Below are positions 8,889-16,751 of a stretch of 64,000 bases of DNA, piece after piece. Made by a program: the position numbers and the translations under genes. The notes under the pieces were generated by a model that made no database searches, was not told the origin of the DNA, and saw only the letters and a program-made list of their open reading frames with translations. The number at the start of each line of letters is the position of its first letter. Position 1 is the first letter of the stretch. Source of the DNA: Brevibacterium album DSM 18261 (GTDB lineage Bacteria; Actinomycetota; Actinomycetes; Actinomycetales; Brevibacteriaceae); the NCBI RefSeq assembly GCF_000426445.1, contig NZ_AUFJ01000009.1, positions 248,001 to 312,000 of the forward strand. The letters run 5' to 3'.

Positions 8889-9569
8889 ATGATCCCCGAG
8901 CAGCTCTCCCACACCCGGAACGCATCCGATATGCAGGCCGATACGGCTCTTGCAGAGATGGGCCTGAGAGCAGACGACCTCACCTCGGCGGTGGCCGCGG
9001 GCGTGCGGGCTGCGGGCCGGATCACTGCGGACCACCCGGTCACCGCTCCCGGCTTCACCCTGTGGTCAGAGACTGTCGCGCACCTGCGCCACACCCTCGG
9101 CGAACGCGGGTGGAAGCGCGTGAACCCGGGGAACTCACCCCGGATCGTCTCCCCCGACGGCCGCATCACGCTCATGCCCGTCCGCGGCAACCACGCCACC
9201 GGCGTATCACCGGATGTGGAGCCCTCCACCTTCAGCCACCGCGGCCCGGCCACGGTCGATGCCGTCCGCCGCAATGCCCAGACCGGCCTCGCCCTGCTGA
9301 GCCCGGAGGCCGAACCCGCGGATCTCACCGCGGACCACATCTGGTTCCTCCTCTACCACTGGTTCGAGGACAGCCCGGAGTTCCGCGCAGAGCTCTCCCT
9401 GCCCCTCCTCTCCGGAAGCGGCGACGACGAGCCCGACGCCGTGGTCTTCTCCCGCTGGCGGCGGCGCATCCTCCTGCCCCCTGTGGACACCTCCGGCTTC
9501 GAGGTGCCGATGCGTCCGCACCATCACACCGATGACGAGGTTCCCTTCGACATCGACGAGATCGCGTGA
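8889..9569 (+). CDS. hypothetical protein paired with XRE/ImmA metallopeptidase
   Basis: I do not recognise this 226-residue protein. It is acidic at the C-terminus (DDEVPFDIDEIA), has no membrane segment or signal peptide, and carries a Trp-rich stretch DHIWFLLYHWFED near residue 150 and FSRWRRRILLP near 190. The ATG at 8889 follows GGAAGGAG. A TAGACT -10 candidate lies at 8861-8866. Its last codons overlap the GTG of the downstream regulator (GTGA), so the two are translationally coupled. Such tight pairing with an HTH/ImmA protein suggests a toxin-antitoxin-like or stress-regulated module. That is inference, and the gene could equally be a housekeeping partner of the peptidase. Confidence 0.75.
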   Translation: MIPEQLSHTRNASDMQADTALAEMGLRADDLTSAVAAGVRAAGRITADHPVTAPGFTLWSETVAHLRHTLGERGWKRVNPGNSPRIVSPDGRITLMPVRGNHATGVSPDVEPSTFSHRGPATVDAVRRNAQTGLALLSPEAEPADLTADHIWFLLYHWFEDSPEFRAELSLPLLSGSGDDEPDAVVFSRWRRRILLPPVDTSGFEVPMRPHHHTDDEVPFDIDEIA

Positions 9570-10720
9570 GACTCGAGCCCACCCGCATCACCCTCGCCCG
9601 CGCCCGTGCAGGACTCACGAAGGCGGAGCTCGCACGGCACCTGGGAGTCGAGCCGCGGTCAGTCACGAACTACGAGACCCGCGGGGCACCCGAGCGCCTC
9701 GCCCCCGCCCTCGCCCAGGCCACGGGCTTCCGGCTCGGCTACTTCACCCGCGGCGAGGTCGAGCCCATCGACGGCACCCGCGCCTTCTTCCGCGCCCGCA
9801 GGCGCACCTCCGCGCGCGTCAAGCACTCCGCTGTGGCCGCGGGCCGGACCGGGACCGAGGTCTACCGCCTCATCACGGACCGGTTCCGCCTGCCCGCGCT
9901 GAACCTGCCCGACCTCAGCGGCATGGAGCCGGAGAGCGCTGCGGTGACCGTGCGCGCACAGTGGGACCTCGGCGTCATGCCCGCTCCCAACCTCGTCCAG
10001 CTCGCGGAGTCGAAAGGGGTGCGCGTCCTCGGTCTGCCCGGCTCGACCTCGGATGTGGACGCTTTCAGCGTGTGGGACGACGGCGCCCCATACGTCTTCC
10101 TGTCCCGGCAGAAGACCGCGGAGCGCGCCCGCTTCGACCTCGCCCACGAGCTCGGCCACCTCGTGCTCCACTCGGGTTCGTGCCTGGACGAGACCGCCGT
10201 GACGGACATCGAGCGGGAGGCGGATCATTTCGCCTCGGCGTTCCTGCTGCCCGCGGCCGAGGTCTCCGCGGTACTGGGCCGAGAGCCGTCCGTCACCTCT
10301 ATCCTCGCGGCGAAGAGGCGGTTCCGGGTCTCGGCGGTCGCGCTGGCCTACCGGCTGCGGACCACGGGGCAGCTGACGGAGTGGACCTACCGGACCACGG
10401 CCGGGGAGCTCGCCTCCCTCGGCTACCGGACGGGCGAGCCCGACGGCATCCTCCACGAGCGCTCACGCGTATTCACCACCGTGCTCGCCCGCCTGCGCGA
10501 GAAGCACGGACTCGGCACCGAGGCGATGGCAGACCTCCTGGGCGTGCCCGCCGAGGAGATCCACGGGCTCACCCTCGGCCATGCGCTCACGGCATCGGGG
10601 ACGGGCACGCCTCCGCCGGCCGACTCGGCCTCGGCTGCCGGCAGCCACGACGGCCCCGCGGCAGGCGAGGCTCCCACCGCCGAGGCCGGCTCCCGCCCCC
10701 GGCTGCGCGTGGTCCGCTGA
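9566..10720 (+). CDS. XRE-family regulator with ImmA/IrrE metallopeptidase domain
   Basis: This 384-residue protein has an N-terminal HTH_XRE (about residues 7-62, with LTKAELARHLGVEPRSVTNYE) and a central zinc peptidase domain with HELGH at 194-198. A second acidic ligand region, EREADHFASAFLLP, follows near 213. The C-terminal 60 residues are Ala/Gly/Pro-rich and likely disordered. Related ImmA/IrrE proteins cleave or titrate partner repressors in response to stress. Here the DNA-binding and peptidase parts are in one chain. Translation starts at a GTG at 9566 that overlaps the preceding stop. The upstream gene product is the obvious candidate partner or substrate. Confidence 0.88.
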   Translation: MRLEPTRITLARARAGLTKAELARHLGVEPRSVTNYETRGAPERLAPALAQATGFRLGYFTRGEVEPIDGTRAFFRARRRTSARVKHSAVAAGRTGTEVYRLITDRFRLPALNLPDLSGMEPESAAVTVRAQWDLGVMPAPNLVQLAESKGVRVLGLPGSTSDVDAFSVWDDGAPYVFLSRQKTAERARFDLAHELGHLVLHSGSCLDETAVTDIEREADHFASAFLLPAAEVSAVLGREPSVTSILAAKRRFRVSAVALAYRLRTTGQLTEWTYRTTAGELASLGYRTGEPDGILHERSRVFTTVLARLREKHGLGTEAMADLLGVPAEEIHGLTLGHALTASGTGTPPPADSASAAGSHDGPAAGEAPTAEAGSRPRLRVVR

Positions 10721-10768
10721 CACTGCATCTCCTCCCCTCCACGGGCAAAGACAGAAAGGCATCACACG

Positions 10769-11773
10769 ATGGAATTCCGCTATCTGGGCAACTCCGGTCT
10801 CAAGGTCTCCGAGGTCACCTACGGCAACTGGCTCACGCACGGCTCGCAGATCGAGAACGAGGCGGCGGCCAGCTGCGTGCGCGCCGCTCTCGACGCGGGA
10901 GTCACCACTTTCGACACCGCCGATGTCTATGCCAACACCGTCGCCGAATCCGTCCTCGGCGAGGCGCTGGAAGGCGAGCGCCGCGAATCCCTCGAGATCC
11001 TCACCAAGGTCTACTGGCCCACCGGCCCCAGGGGCCACAACGACTCCGGGCTGTCCCGCAAGCACATCATGGAGTCCATCAACGGCTCGCTGAAGCGCCT
11101 GCGCACGGACTACGTCGACCTCTATCAGGCCCACCGCTACGACCACGAGACCCCGCTCGAGGAGACGATGCAGGCGTTCGCGGACGTGGTCCGCCAGGGC
11201 AAGGCGCTCTACATCGGCGTCTCCGAGTGGAACGCCGAGCAGATCCGCGCCGGCCACGCGCTCGCGAAGGACCTGGGCATTCAGCTCGTCTCCAACCAGC
11301 CCCAGTACAACATGCTCTGGCGCGTCATCGAGGCCGAGGTGATTCCCGCCTCCCGCGAGCTCGGCATGAGCCAGATCGTCTGGTCGCCCATCGCGCAGGG
11401 CGCCCTCACCGGCAAGTACCGGCCGGGGCAGCCCCTGCCTGCAGGCTCCCGCGCCACGGACGAGCACGGCGGGGCGAGGGCCATCGAGAAGTTCCTCGCC
11501 GAGGACACCCTCCGCGCCGTCGCGAAGCTCGAGCCGATCGCCGCCGACCTCGGCCTCACGATGGCCCAGCTCGCCATCGCCTGGGTGCTCGCCAACGACA
11601 ACGTGGCCTCGGCCCTTGTGGGCGCCTCGCGGCCGGAGCAGATCGAATCGAACGCGCTGGCCGCAGGCGTGGAGCTCGACGCCGAGACCCTCACGGCGAT
11701 CGACGAGGCCGTGGGCGCCCTGGCCGAGCGCGACCCGGCGAAGACGGTCTCCCCGGAGACCCGCCCCAGCTGA
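10769..11773 (+). CDS. aldo/keto reductase
   Basis: A 334-residue (beta/alpha)8 oxidoreductase of the AKR superfamily, close to the Kv-beta/YghZ type. Visible marks are TFDTADVYANTVAESVLGEAL (Asp and Tyr of the catalytic tetrad), ILTKVYWP (Lys), YVDLYQAHRYD (His) and the C-terminal NADPH-binding segment ALVGASRPEQIESN. It reduces an aldehyde or ketone with NADPH; the substrate cannot be read from the sequence. The start at 10769 follows AGAAAGG. It lies 48 bp after the XRE/ImmA gene and may be read through from it. Confidence 0.92.
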   Translation: MEFRYLGNSGLKVSEVTYGNWLTHGSQIENEAAASCVRAALDAGVTTFDTADVYANTVAESVLGEALEGERRESLEILTKVYWPTGPRGHNDSGLSRKHIMESINGSLKRLRTDYVDLYQAHRYDHETPLEETMQAFADVVRQGKALYIGVSEWNAEQIRAGHALAKDLGIQLVSNQPQYNMLWRVIEAEVIPASRELGMSQIVWSPIAQGALTGKYRPGQPLPAGSRATDEHGGARAIEKFLAEDTLRAVAKLEPIAADLGLTMAQLAIAWVLANDNVASALVGASRPEQIESNALAAGVELDAETLTAIDEAVGALAERDPAKTVSPETRPS

Positions 11774-11794
11774 CACGGCACGGGATCCGCGCTG

Positions 11795-11819
11795 GGCTCT
11801 GTGAGCCGGGGGCAGAGCC
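11795..11819 (+). terminator. weak hairpin after aldo/keto reductase
   Basis: GGCTCTG (11795-11801) pairs with CAGAGCC (11813-11819) across an 11-nt loop, in the short gap between the convergent genes ending at 11773 and 11878. There is no T-run. Confidence 0.35.
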
Positions 11820-11877
11820 GCGGAGGTGCGCACCGCCCGCGGGCGCCCTCCGGCCTCGTGCCCCTACGCCCTCCGGC

Positions 11878-13137
11878 TCACTGCTTCCCGATGAAGTAGG
11901 CGTCGTCCGCCGAGGTGGACCGCCCTCCCGCCGTCCGCCCCTCGGTGAACCGCGAGGGCCGGAAGTCCGCGAGCAGTGCGGACTCCTCACCCGCGAGCTC
12001 CTGAGCCGTCAGCTGTGCGAACAGCGCGGCCAGCGTCATCCCGCTGTGCGTCACCGCGCAGTAGACGGTCTCCGCCTCGTCGAGGAAGCCGATGATCGAG
12101 AGCCCGTCCTCCGGGAAGCTCCGGCCCGAGAAGATCACGGTCTCCATCGGCACGCGTACGCCGAAGAGGCGCTCCAGCTCCTCCTCCATCACGGCGGACA
12201 CCTCGGCCAGCAGCTCCGGGGACTCCCCTTCGGCCACGCGCGCCTCCACCCGCGGCACCTGGACCCACAGCCGGCCGTCGTGCCGCGGTCGGACATTGAT
12301 GCGATCGGAGATGAACACATGACGCAGGTCCACGTCCGCAGGCTGGGTGAGCCCGAGGAGGCTGTGCGTGCGCTCGCTCGCGGTGCTGAGATCCGCCATG
12401 GGGATGCTCAGGCCCGAGGCCGCGGCCAGCTCCCGCGAAGCCGCCCCAGCCGCGACCACGATCCGGTCGAAGGCCTCCGAGCTGCCGTCCGAGAAGTGCA
12501 CACGCGCACCGCCTGCGAGCCCGGCCGCGCCACCGACGCCATCCGCCGCGCCATCGGTCCCGCCGCCGGCAGCAGAATCGCCCGCAGCAGTCCCGCTCTC
12601 CACCCGCACCGCCTCGGCGGTCCGGATCTCCACGCCGCGCTGTGCGAGTGCCGCCTGCAGCACCTCACCCAGCACGTCGTTGTCGAGGTAGCCCTCGGAG
12701 GGGTGGAGCAGGGCCTCGTCGAGGTCCTCGGGCCAGGCGATCGCCGGCTCCAGCTCCCGGAGTTCGGCGGCGGCGACGCGGCGGACGGGATAGCCTTCCG
12801 CCTCGGCATCCGCGATCCGCTTCGCATAGGTCGCGGTCCGCTCTCCGCCGAAGTCCGCGAGGATGCCCCCGCTCACATGGAACCAGGTCTCCCCGTCCTC
12901 GCTCCGGGTGTGCGCGAGCCGCTCCTGCAGCTGTGCGTGCGCGCGGATGCCCTCCGCATTGATGCTGTGGTAGGAGGATGGGAACTTGTTGTTCGCATTG
13001 ATCCACGCGAACGAACGGCGGCTCGCACCCGCGAACGGACGCTCCCGCTCCACCACCGTCACGGCGTGGCCCGCCGCGCTCAGCTCGCAGGCGATGCCCA
13101 GCCCGAGCACTCCCGCGCCGATGACACAGATCTTCAC
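11878..13137 (-). CDS. FAD-dependent amino acid/amine oxidoreductase (DAO family)
   Basis: This 419-residue flavoprotein has the dinucleotide-binding motif GAGVLGLG at residues 7-14, the DAO-family segment FAWINANNKFPSSYHSIN, and a C-terminal FAD clamp YCAVTHSGMTLAALFAQL. Family members oxidise glycine, D-amino acids or N-methylated glycines. An Ala/Gly-rich insertion near residues 185-215 is unusual and probably a surface loop. It lies 57 bp behind the symporter in the GntR operon, so it probably handles a product or relative of the sarcosine-oxidase-like enzyme's substrate. Confidence 0.88.
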   Translation of the reverse strand: MKICVIGAGVLGLGIACELSAAGHAVTVVERERPFAGASRRSFAWINANNKFPSSYHSINAEGIRAHAQLQERLAHTRSEDGETWFHVSGGILADFGGERTATYAKRIADAEAEGYPVRRVAAAELRELEPAIAWPEDLDEALLHPSEGYLDNDVLGEVLQAALAQRGVEIRTAEAVRVESGTAAGDSAAGGGTDGAADGVGGAAGLAGGARVHFSDGSSEAFDRIVVAAGAASRELAAASGLSIPMADLSTASERTHSLLGLTQPADVDLRHVFISDRINVRPRHDGRLWVQVPRVEARVAEGESPELLAEVSAVMEEELERLFGVRVPMETVIFSGRSFPEDGLSIIGFLDEAETVYCAVTHSGMTLAALFAQLTAQELAGEESALLADFRPSRFTEGRTAGGRSTSADDAYFIGKQ

Positions 13138-13194
13138 TGGCCGATCACTTCCTCGTTCTCCTCTGCGGCCCCTGGACGGGACCGGACTGCATGT

Positions 13195-14694
13195 TCATGG
13201 ACGGGGCTCCCCGGCGGGAGCGGCACCCGGGCTCTCCTCAAAGGCGGCGCCCGAGGCGTCCTCGGGCACCTCGGGCACGGCGCCCCCGGGCATCCGCACG
13301 GGCCGGACGAACAGCAGCGCGAGCAGATAGCCGGCGAGGCTCGCACAGATCCCGAACACCGCGTACGGCACCTCGGTGCCGAGCACATGCGCTCCTGCGC
13401 ACCCGATCACTCCCGCGATCATAGAGGCGTAGGCCACCGGCGTGCGCACCCGGTACCGGCGACTCATGACGATGCCCAGCAGCAGGGGGACGGCGAGGAG
13501 TGAGGCGGAATAGGCGTACGTGGCGACGAGCCAGCCCAGCGCCTCGGGGTAGACGATCGCGAGCACCGCCGCCACGAGCGTGACGCCCACGGTGCACCAG
13601 CGGGACAGCGAGATCCGCGTGCGCTCGCTCGTCTCCCGGGTGACATAGGCATTGCGCAGATCGCTGATCATGTTCGCCACGACCGACTGCAGGGCGGAGC
13701 CCGTGGTCGAGACGATCGTCGCCATGAGGAACGCGCCGTAGACCGCGAGCAGCCACACCGGGACCTGCGCGAGGAACCAGCCCGCCGCACCCTCGCGTCC
13801 GTCCACGCCCAGGTCCGGATGCATCGCACGGACGGCGAGGCCGATGAGGAGGGCGTATCCGCCTGCCACCATGACCATGACCGCGCTGAGGTAGATGCCG
13901 GTGCGCGCCTCCTTCCCGGACTTCGCCGCGAACACCCGCTGGTAGTACAGCTGGTTCGTGAGGGTGCCGGGCAGGATCGCGAACAGCCACAGGAGGATCG
14001 TGGTCCACCCGGCAGCGGCCAGGCCCTCCGGCATCGCGAACAGCTCATCCGGCACCTGTGCCGCGATGCTGCCCCAGCCCCCGGCCATCCAGACCGCATA
14101 GCCGGCGACCACGACCGAGGCCACGATCATGAAAACGCCGAAGAAGAAGTCCGACCACGCCACCGAGGTGAGCCCGCCGGGCAGCACGAACAGCAGGCTG
14201 ATGAGCGCCATGACGATGATGAGCGGCGCGAAGGGCACGCCGGTCACCTCGCTGAAGAGGTTGGCGAAGGCGACGAACTGGGTGGCGAGCCAGCCGAAGG
14301 GCACGATGATGACGCTCACCGCCGTGACCGTCAGCAGCACCTTGTGCTGTCCGTAGAGCCGGGTGAAGACCTCGGGGATGGTGGCGAAGCGCCGCCTGCG
14401 CAGCCAGTTCGCGAAAAGCGCGATGATGAGCATGCCCACCACCACGAAGGCCTCGTACCAGAAGACCGAGAAGCCCCAGGAGTAGGCGATGCCCACGTGC
14501 GCCACCAGCACGCCGCCCCCCACCGCGGTCGCGTACTGGGTGAAGGCGAGGACGTAGACGGGCAGGCTGCGACCGCCCACCATCCAGTCCGCCTCGGACT
14601 TGTGCCGGCGGCTCACGAGGAAGGAGATGAGCGCGCCGAGCCCGATGACGATGAGCGAGGCGAGCCCGATCATGAGCGTGATCCCGACGTTCAT
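13195..14694 (-). CDS. sodium:solute symporter family transporter
   Basis: A 499-residue polytopic protein with about 13 hydrophobic segments and the SSS-family N-terminal layout: DWMVGGRSLPVYVLAFTQYA, ATIPEVFTRLYG, and GGLTSVAWSDFFFGVFMIV. It would import a substrate with Na+. Its start codon overlaps the stop of the sarcosine-oxidase-like gene by 4 bp, so the cargo is most likely the amine or amino acid oxidised by the flanking flavoenzymes. The C-terminal 45 residues are hydrophilic and Pro/Glu-rich. Confidence 0.9.
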   Translation of the reverse strand: MNVGITLMIGLASLIVIGLGALISFLVSRRHKSEADWMVGGRSLPVYVLAFTQYATAVGGGVLVAHVGIAYSWGFSVFWYEAFVVVGMLIIALFANWLRRRRFATIPEVFTRLYGQHKVLLTVTAVSVIIVPFGWLATQFVAFANLFSEVTGVPFAPLIIVMALISLLFVLPGGLTSVAWSDFFFGVFMIVASVVVAGYAVWMAGGWGSIAAQVPDELFAMPEGLAAAGWTTILLWLFAILPGTLTNQLYYQRVFAAKSGKEARTGIYLSAVMVMVAGGYALLIGLAVRAMHPDLGVDGREGAAGWFLAQVPVWLLAVYGAFLMATIVSTTGSALQSVVANMISDLRNAYVTRETSERTRISLSRWCTVGVTLVAAVLAIVYPEALGWLVATYAYSASLLAVPLLLGIVMSRRYRVRTPVAYASMIAGVIGCAGAHVLGTEVPYAVFGICASLAGYLLALLFVRPVRMPGGAVPEVPEDASGAAFEESPGAAPAGEPRP

Positions 14695-15860
14695 GCCCGC
14701 TCACCCCCGGCCGCGCTCCGGCTCCAGCGCAGCGAGTCCATGACGGAGACCGCGTCTGCGGATGCTCCGTGCTCCGCGTAGTCCGCGAGGATGCTGCCCA
14801 CCATCGGGGAGAACTTGAAGCCCTGCCCGGACATGCCCACCGCGAGCAGGATGCGCTCGTCCTCAGGCGAGGGCCCCACGACGGGTGCCCCGTCGGCGGT
14901 GAAGCCCTCCGTCCAGGTCGAGATGCGGATCGCCGTGGGATCGAGCCCCGGCATGAGGCGGGCGACGGCCCGCTCCGCCGCCTGGACGAGCTCCGGCTCG
15001 ACGAAGCGCGGGAGCTGCCCCACCGTCTCCAGGTCCTGCCAGGGCAGGTGGTGGGGCAGGATCTTCACCGCCATCCCGTCGAGCACGGGGAAGCAGGAGA
15101 AGCCGCCCTCGGGGTGTCTGCGGATGGAGATGGGCATGCGCGCAGGCCGGTGCAGCTCGACGTCGCCGGCGGGGAACCAGCCCGCCACGAGGCGCCTCGG
15201 CGCGAGGACCTCGCGTCCGAGGCCGCTGAGCTCGTTCGCCCACGGCCCCGAGGCGAGGACGACGGTGTCAAAGGCCTCGGCCCCGGCCGCGGTGTCGACC
15301 ATGACCCCGAAGCTCTGCGGGCGGATGTTGAGGACGCGCGCATATGTGCGGTACTCGGCTCCCGCGCGCATGCCCGCATCGCGTGCGGCGAGGACCGCGA
15401 GCTCGGGGCGGAACACCCCGGCCGCGGGATCGAGCACCCCGACCTCGTCGTCATCGAGCCGGAACTGCGGGTACTCGCGGGCCATCGTCTCGGCGTCGAG
15501 GACGCGGTGCTCGAGCCCCGCGCTCTCCGCACAGGCGATCACGGCGGCGACGTCCGGCTCCTCGGGACGGCCGATCGTCAGGCCGCCGCACATCTCGAGG
15601 ATCTGCGCACCGCGCGCTCCCCGCTGCAGCCGGTCCCACTGGTCCCGGGACTTCTGCAGGAGCGGCACGTACTCCGCCCCCTCCTTGTAGACCGTGCGGA
15701 AGATGCGGGATTCCCCCGCCGAGGCGCCCCGGTCGTTGGGCGTGTTCCACTGTTCGAAGACGGTGACCGAGAAACCGCGCTCGGCCAGCTGCCAGGCGGT
15801 CATGGTCCCGATCACGCCGGCTCCGACGACGGCGATGCGCGTGCTCTCATGTGGCTTCAA
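14691..15860 (-). CDS. sarcosine oxidase / N-methyl-L-tryptophan oxidase family flavoprotein
   Basis: A 389-residue monomeric sarcosine oxidase (MSOX/SolA)-type enzyme that would oxidise an N-methyl amino acid to the amine, formaldehyde and H2O2. It shows GAGVIGTMTAWQLAERG, the MSOX-specific GASAGESRIFRTVY, and GMSGQGFKFSP near residue 342 with the oxygen-activating Lys at about 349. By eye, the residue aligned with the Cys that covalently binds FAD in MSOX (CTYT motif) is Ser314 (STWT), so FAD may be held non-covalently. It overlaps the GntR gene by 14 bp and the symporter by 4 bp. Confidence 0.88.
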   Translation of the reverse strand: MKPHESTRIAVVGAGVIGTMTAWQLAERGFSVTVFEQWNTPNDRGASAGESRIFRTVYKEGAEYVPLLQKSRDQWDRLQRGARGAQILEMCGGLTIGRPEEPDVAAVIACAESAGLEHRVLDAETMAREYPQFRLDDDEVGVLDPAAGVFRPELAVLAARDAGMRAGAEYRTYARVLNIRPQSFGVMVDTAAGAEAFDTVVLASGPWANELSGLGREVLAPRRLVAGWFPAGDVELHRPARMPISIRRHPEGGFSCFPVLDGMAVKILPHHLPWQDLETVGQLPRFVEPELVQAAERAVARLMPGLDPTAIRISTWTEGFTADGAPVVGPSPEDERILLAVGMSGQGFKFSPMVGSILADYAEHGASADAVSVMDSLRWSRSAAGGERA

Positions 15861-16569
15861 GCTGACTCACCTCCATGGTGATGTTCGTGGGATGGAAGAG
15901 GAACTCCGCGACTTCCAGCGAAGTCCCCTCCCCGATGTGGATGGTCCGCACCTGCCGCAGGATCGGAGTGTCCTCGGCGACCCCCAAGAGGGCCGCATCC
16001 TGAGCGCTCAGGTGCACCGCGCTCAGCACCGAGGTCACGCGTCGGTCCGCGATTCCGCGGGCGGTGTAGTGGGCAGTGGTGGTGAGGTGGACGAGGTCCT
16101 GTTCGAGGAGGTCCGGCACCTGGGAGAGGTCGACGATGCACCGCTCCAGCGCGATCGGCGCGGAGCCGGAGTCGAGTTTGGTGCGCACGAGCTCGGCCAG
16201 CGGTGCGCTGTCGCTCAGCACGCCCGCGGCCAGGGGGAAGGACGCCGCGGTCGCGACCCGCACGCCGTCGACCCGGTGGGCTCCCGCGACCTCCGGCTCC
16301 GTCAGCCTGGTGTCGAGCGTGCGCAGCAGGTTTCCGCGCAGTCCCGTGGAAGCCACGAGGCTGCCGGCCCCGCGCCGCCGCACGACGAGGCCGGACTCCA
16401 CGAGCCCGGACATCGCCTTCTGCACGGGGTTCCGGCTCACGCCGAACATCGCCATGAGCTCGGCCTCCGTGGGGAGCCGGTCGCCGATCGCGAAGCGCCC
16501 CGCGCGGATCTCACCCTCGATCCACTCCCGGACCTCGGTGTGCTTGGGCATGTGCGTCCCTGCTGCCAT
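15847..16569 (-). CDS. GntR-family (HutC-type) transcriptional regulator
   Basis: This 240-residue regulator has a winged HTH (about residues 8-72, with GDRLPTEAELMAMFGVSRNPVQKAM) followed by a UTRA ligand-binding domain (about 95-235). It is the first gene of the string GntR, MSOX-like oxidase, symporter, DAO oxidase, so it probably represses its own operon and is released by the imported amine. The ATG at 16569 has no ribosome site upstream and sits 6 nt after a -10 box, which suggests leaderless translation. Confidence 0.9.
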   Translation of the reverse strand: MAAGTHMPKHTEVREWIEGEIRAGRFAIGDRLPTEAELMAMFGVSRNPVQKAMSGLVESGLVVRRRGAGSLVASTGLRGNLLRTLDTRLTEPEVAGAHRVDGVRVATAASFPLAAGVLSDSAPLAELVRTKLDSGSAPIALERCIVDLSQVPDLLEQDLVHLTTTAHYTARGIADRRVTSVLSAVHLSAQDAALLGVAEDTPILRQVRTIHIGEGTSLEVAEFLFHPTNITMEVSQLEAT

Positions 16570-16575
16570 GATGTG

Positions 16576-16604
16576 ACCTTAGACACGCAACTTTGTCATG
16601 ACAA
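16576..16604 (-). promoter_or_regulatory. leaderless promoter with palindromic operator for the GntR operon
   Basis: On the minus strand TTGTCA (16604-16599) and TAAGGT (16581-16576) are 17 nt apart, and CACATC then leads straight into the start ATG. The -35 lies inside the perfect 12-bp palindrome TTGTCATGACAA at 16593-16604, which fits the GT-N-AC style of GntR/HutC operators. Binding there would block the polymerase. Confidence 0.6.
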
Positions 16605-16751
16605 TAGACCGAATGAGATGTCTTTGATCGTGAGACGGCACAGGCGTGAGGACAGCCGGTTTCCCCCTGGTCCACCGCCGGGCCACCTGCCCGCAACCAT
16701 CCGTCACTACCGTCCCGGGAGCCCCTCAAGCCCCCAGCGGAAAGCCGAGCG

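Noticed and set aside
8889-10720. Prophage repressor module
   Set aside because: ImmA-type peptidases often sit on mobile elements, but no integrase, structural gene or attachment repeat is near.
9532-13503. A 1323-codon plus-strand open frame
   Set aside because: It runs through XRE/ImmA and aldo/keto reductase genes in another frame and antisense to the DAO gene; the translation is Arg/Pro-rich with no family motifs, typical of GC-rich shadow frames.
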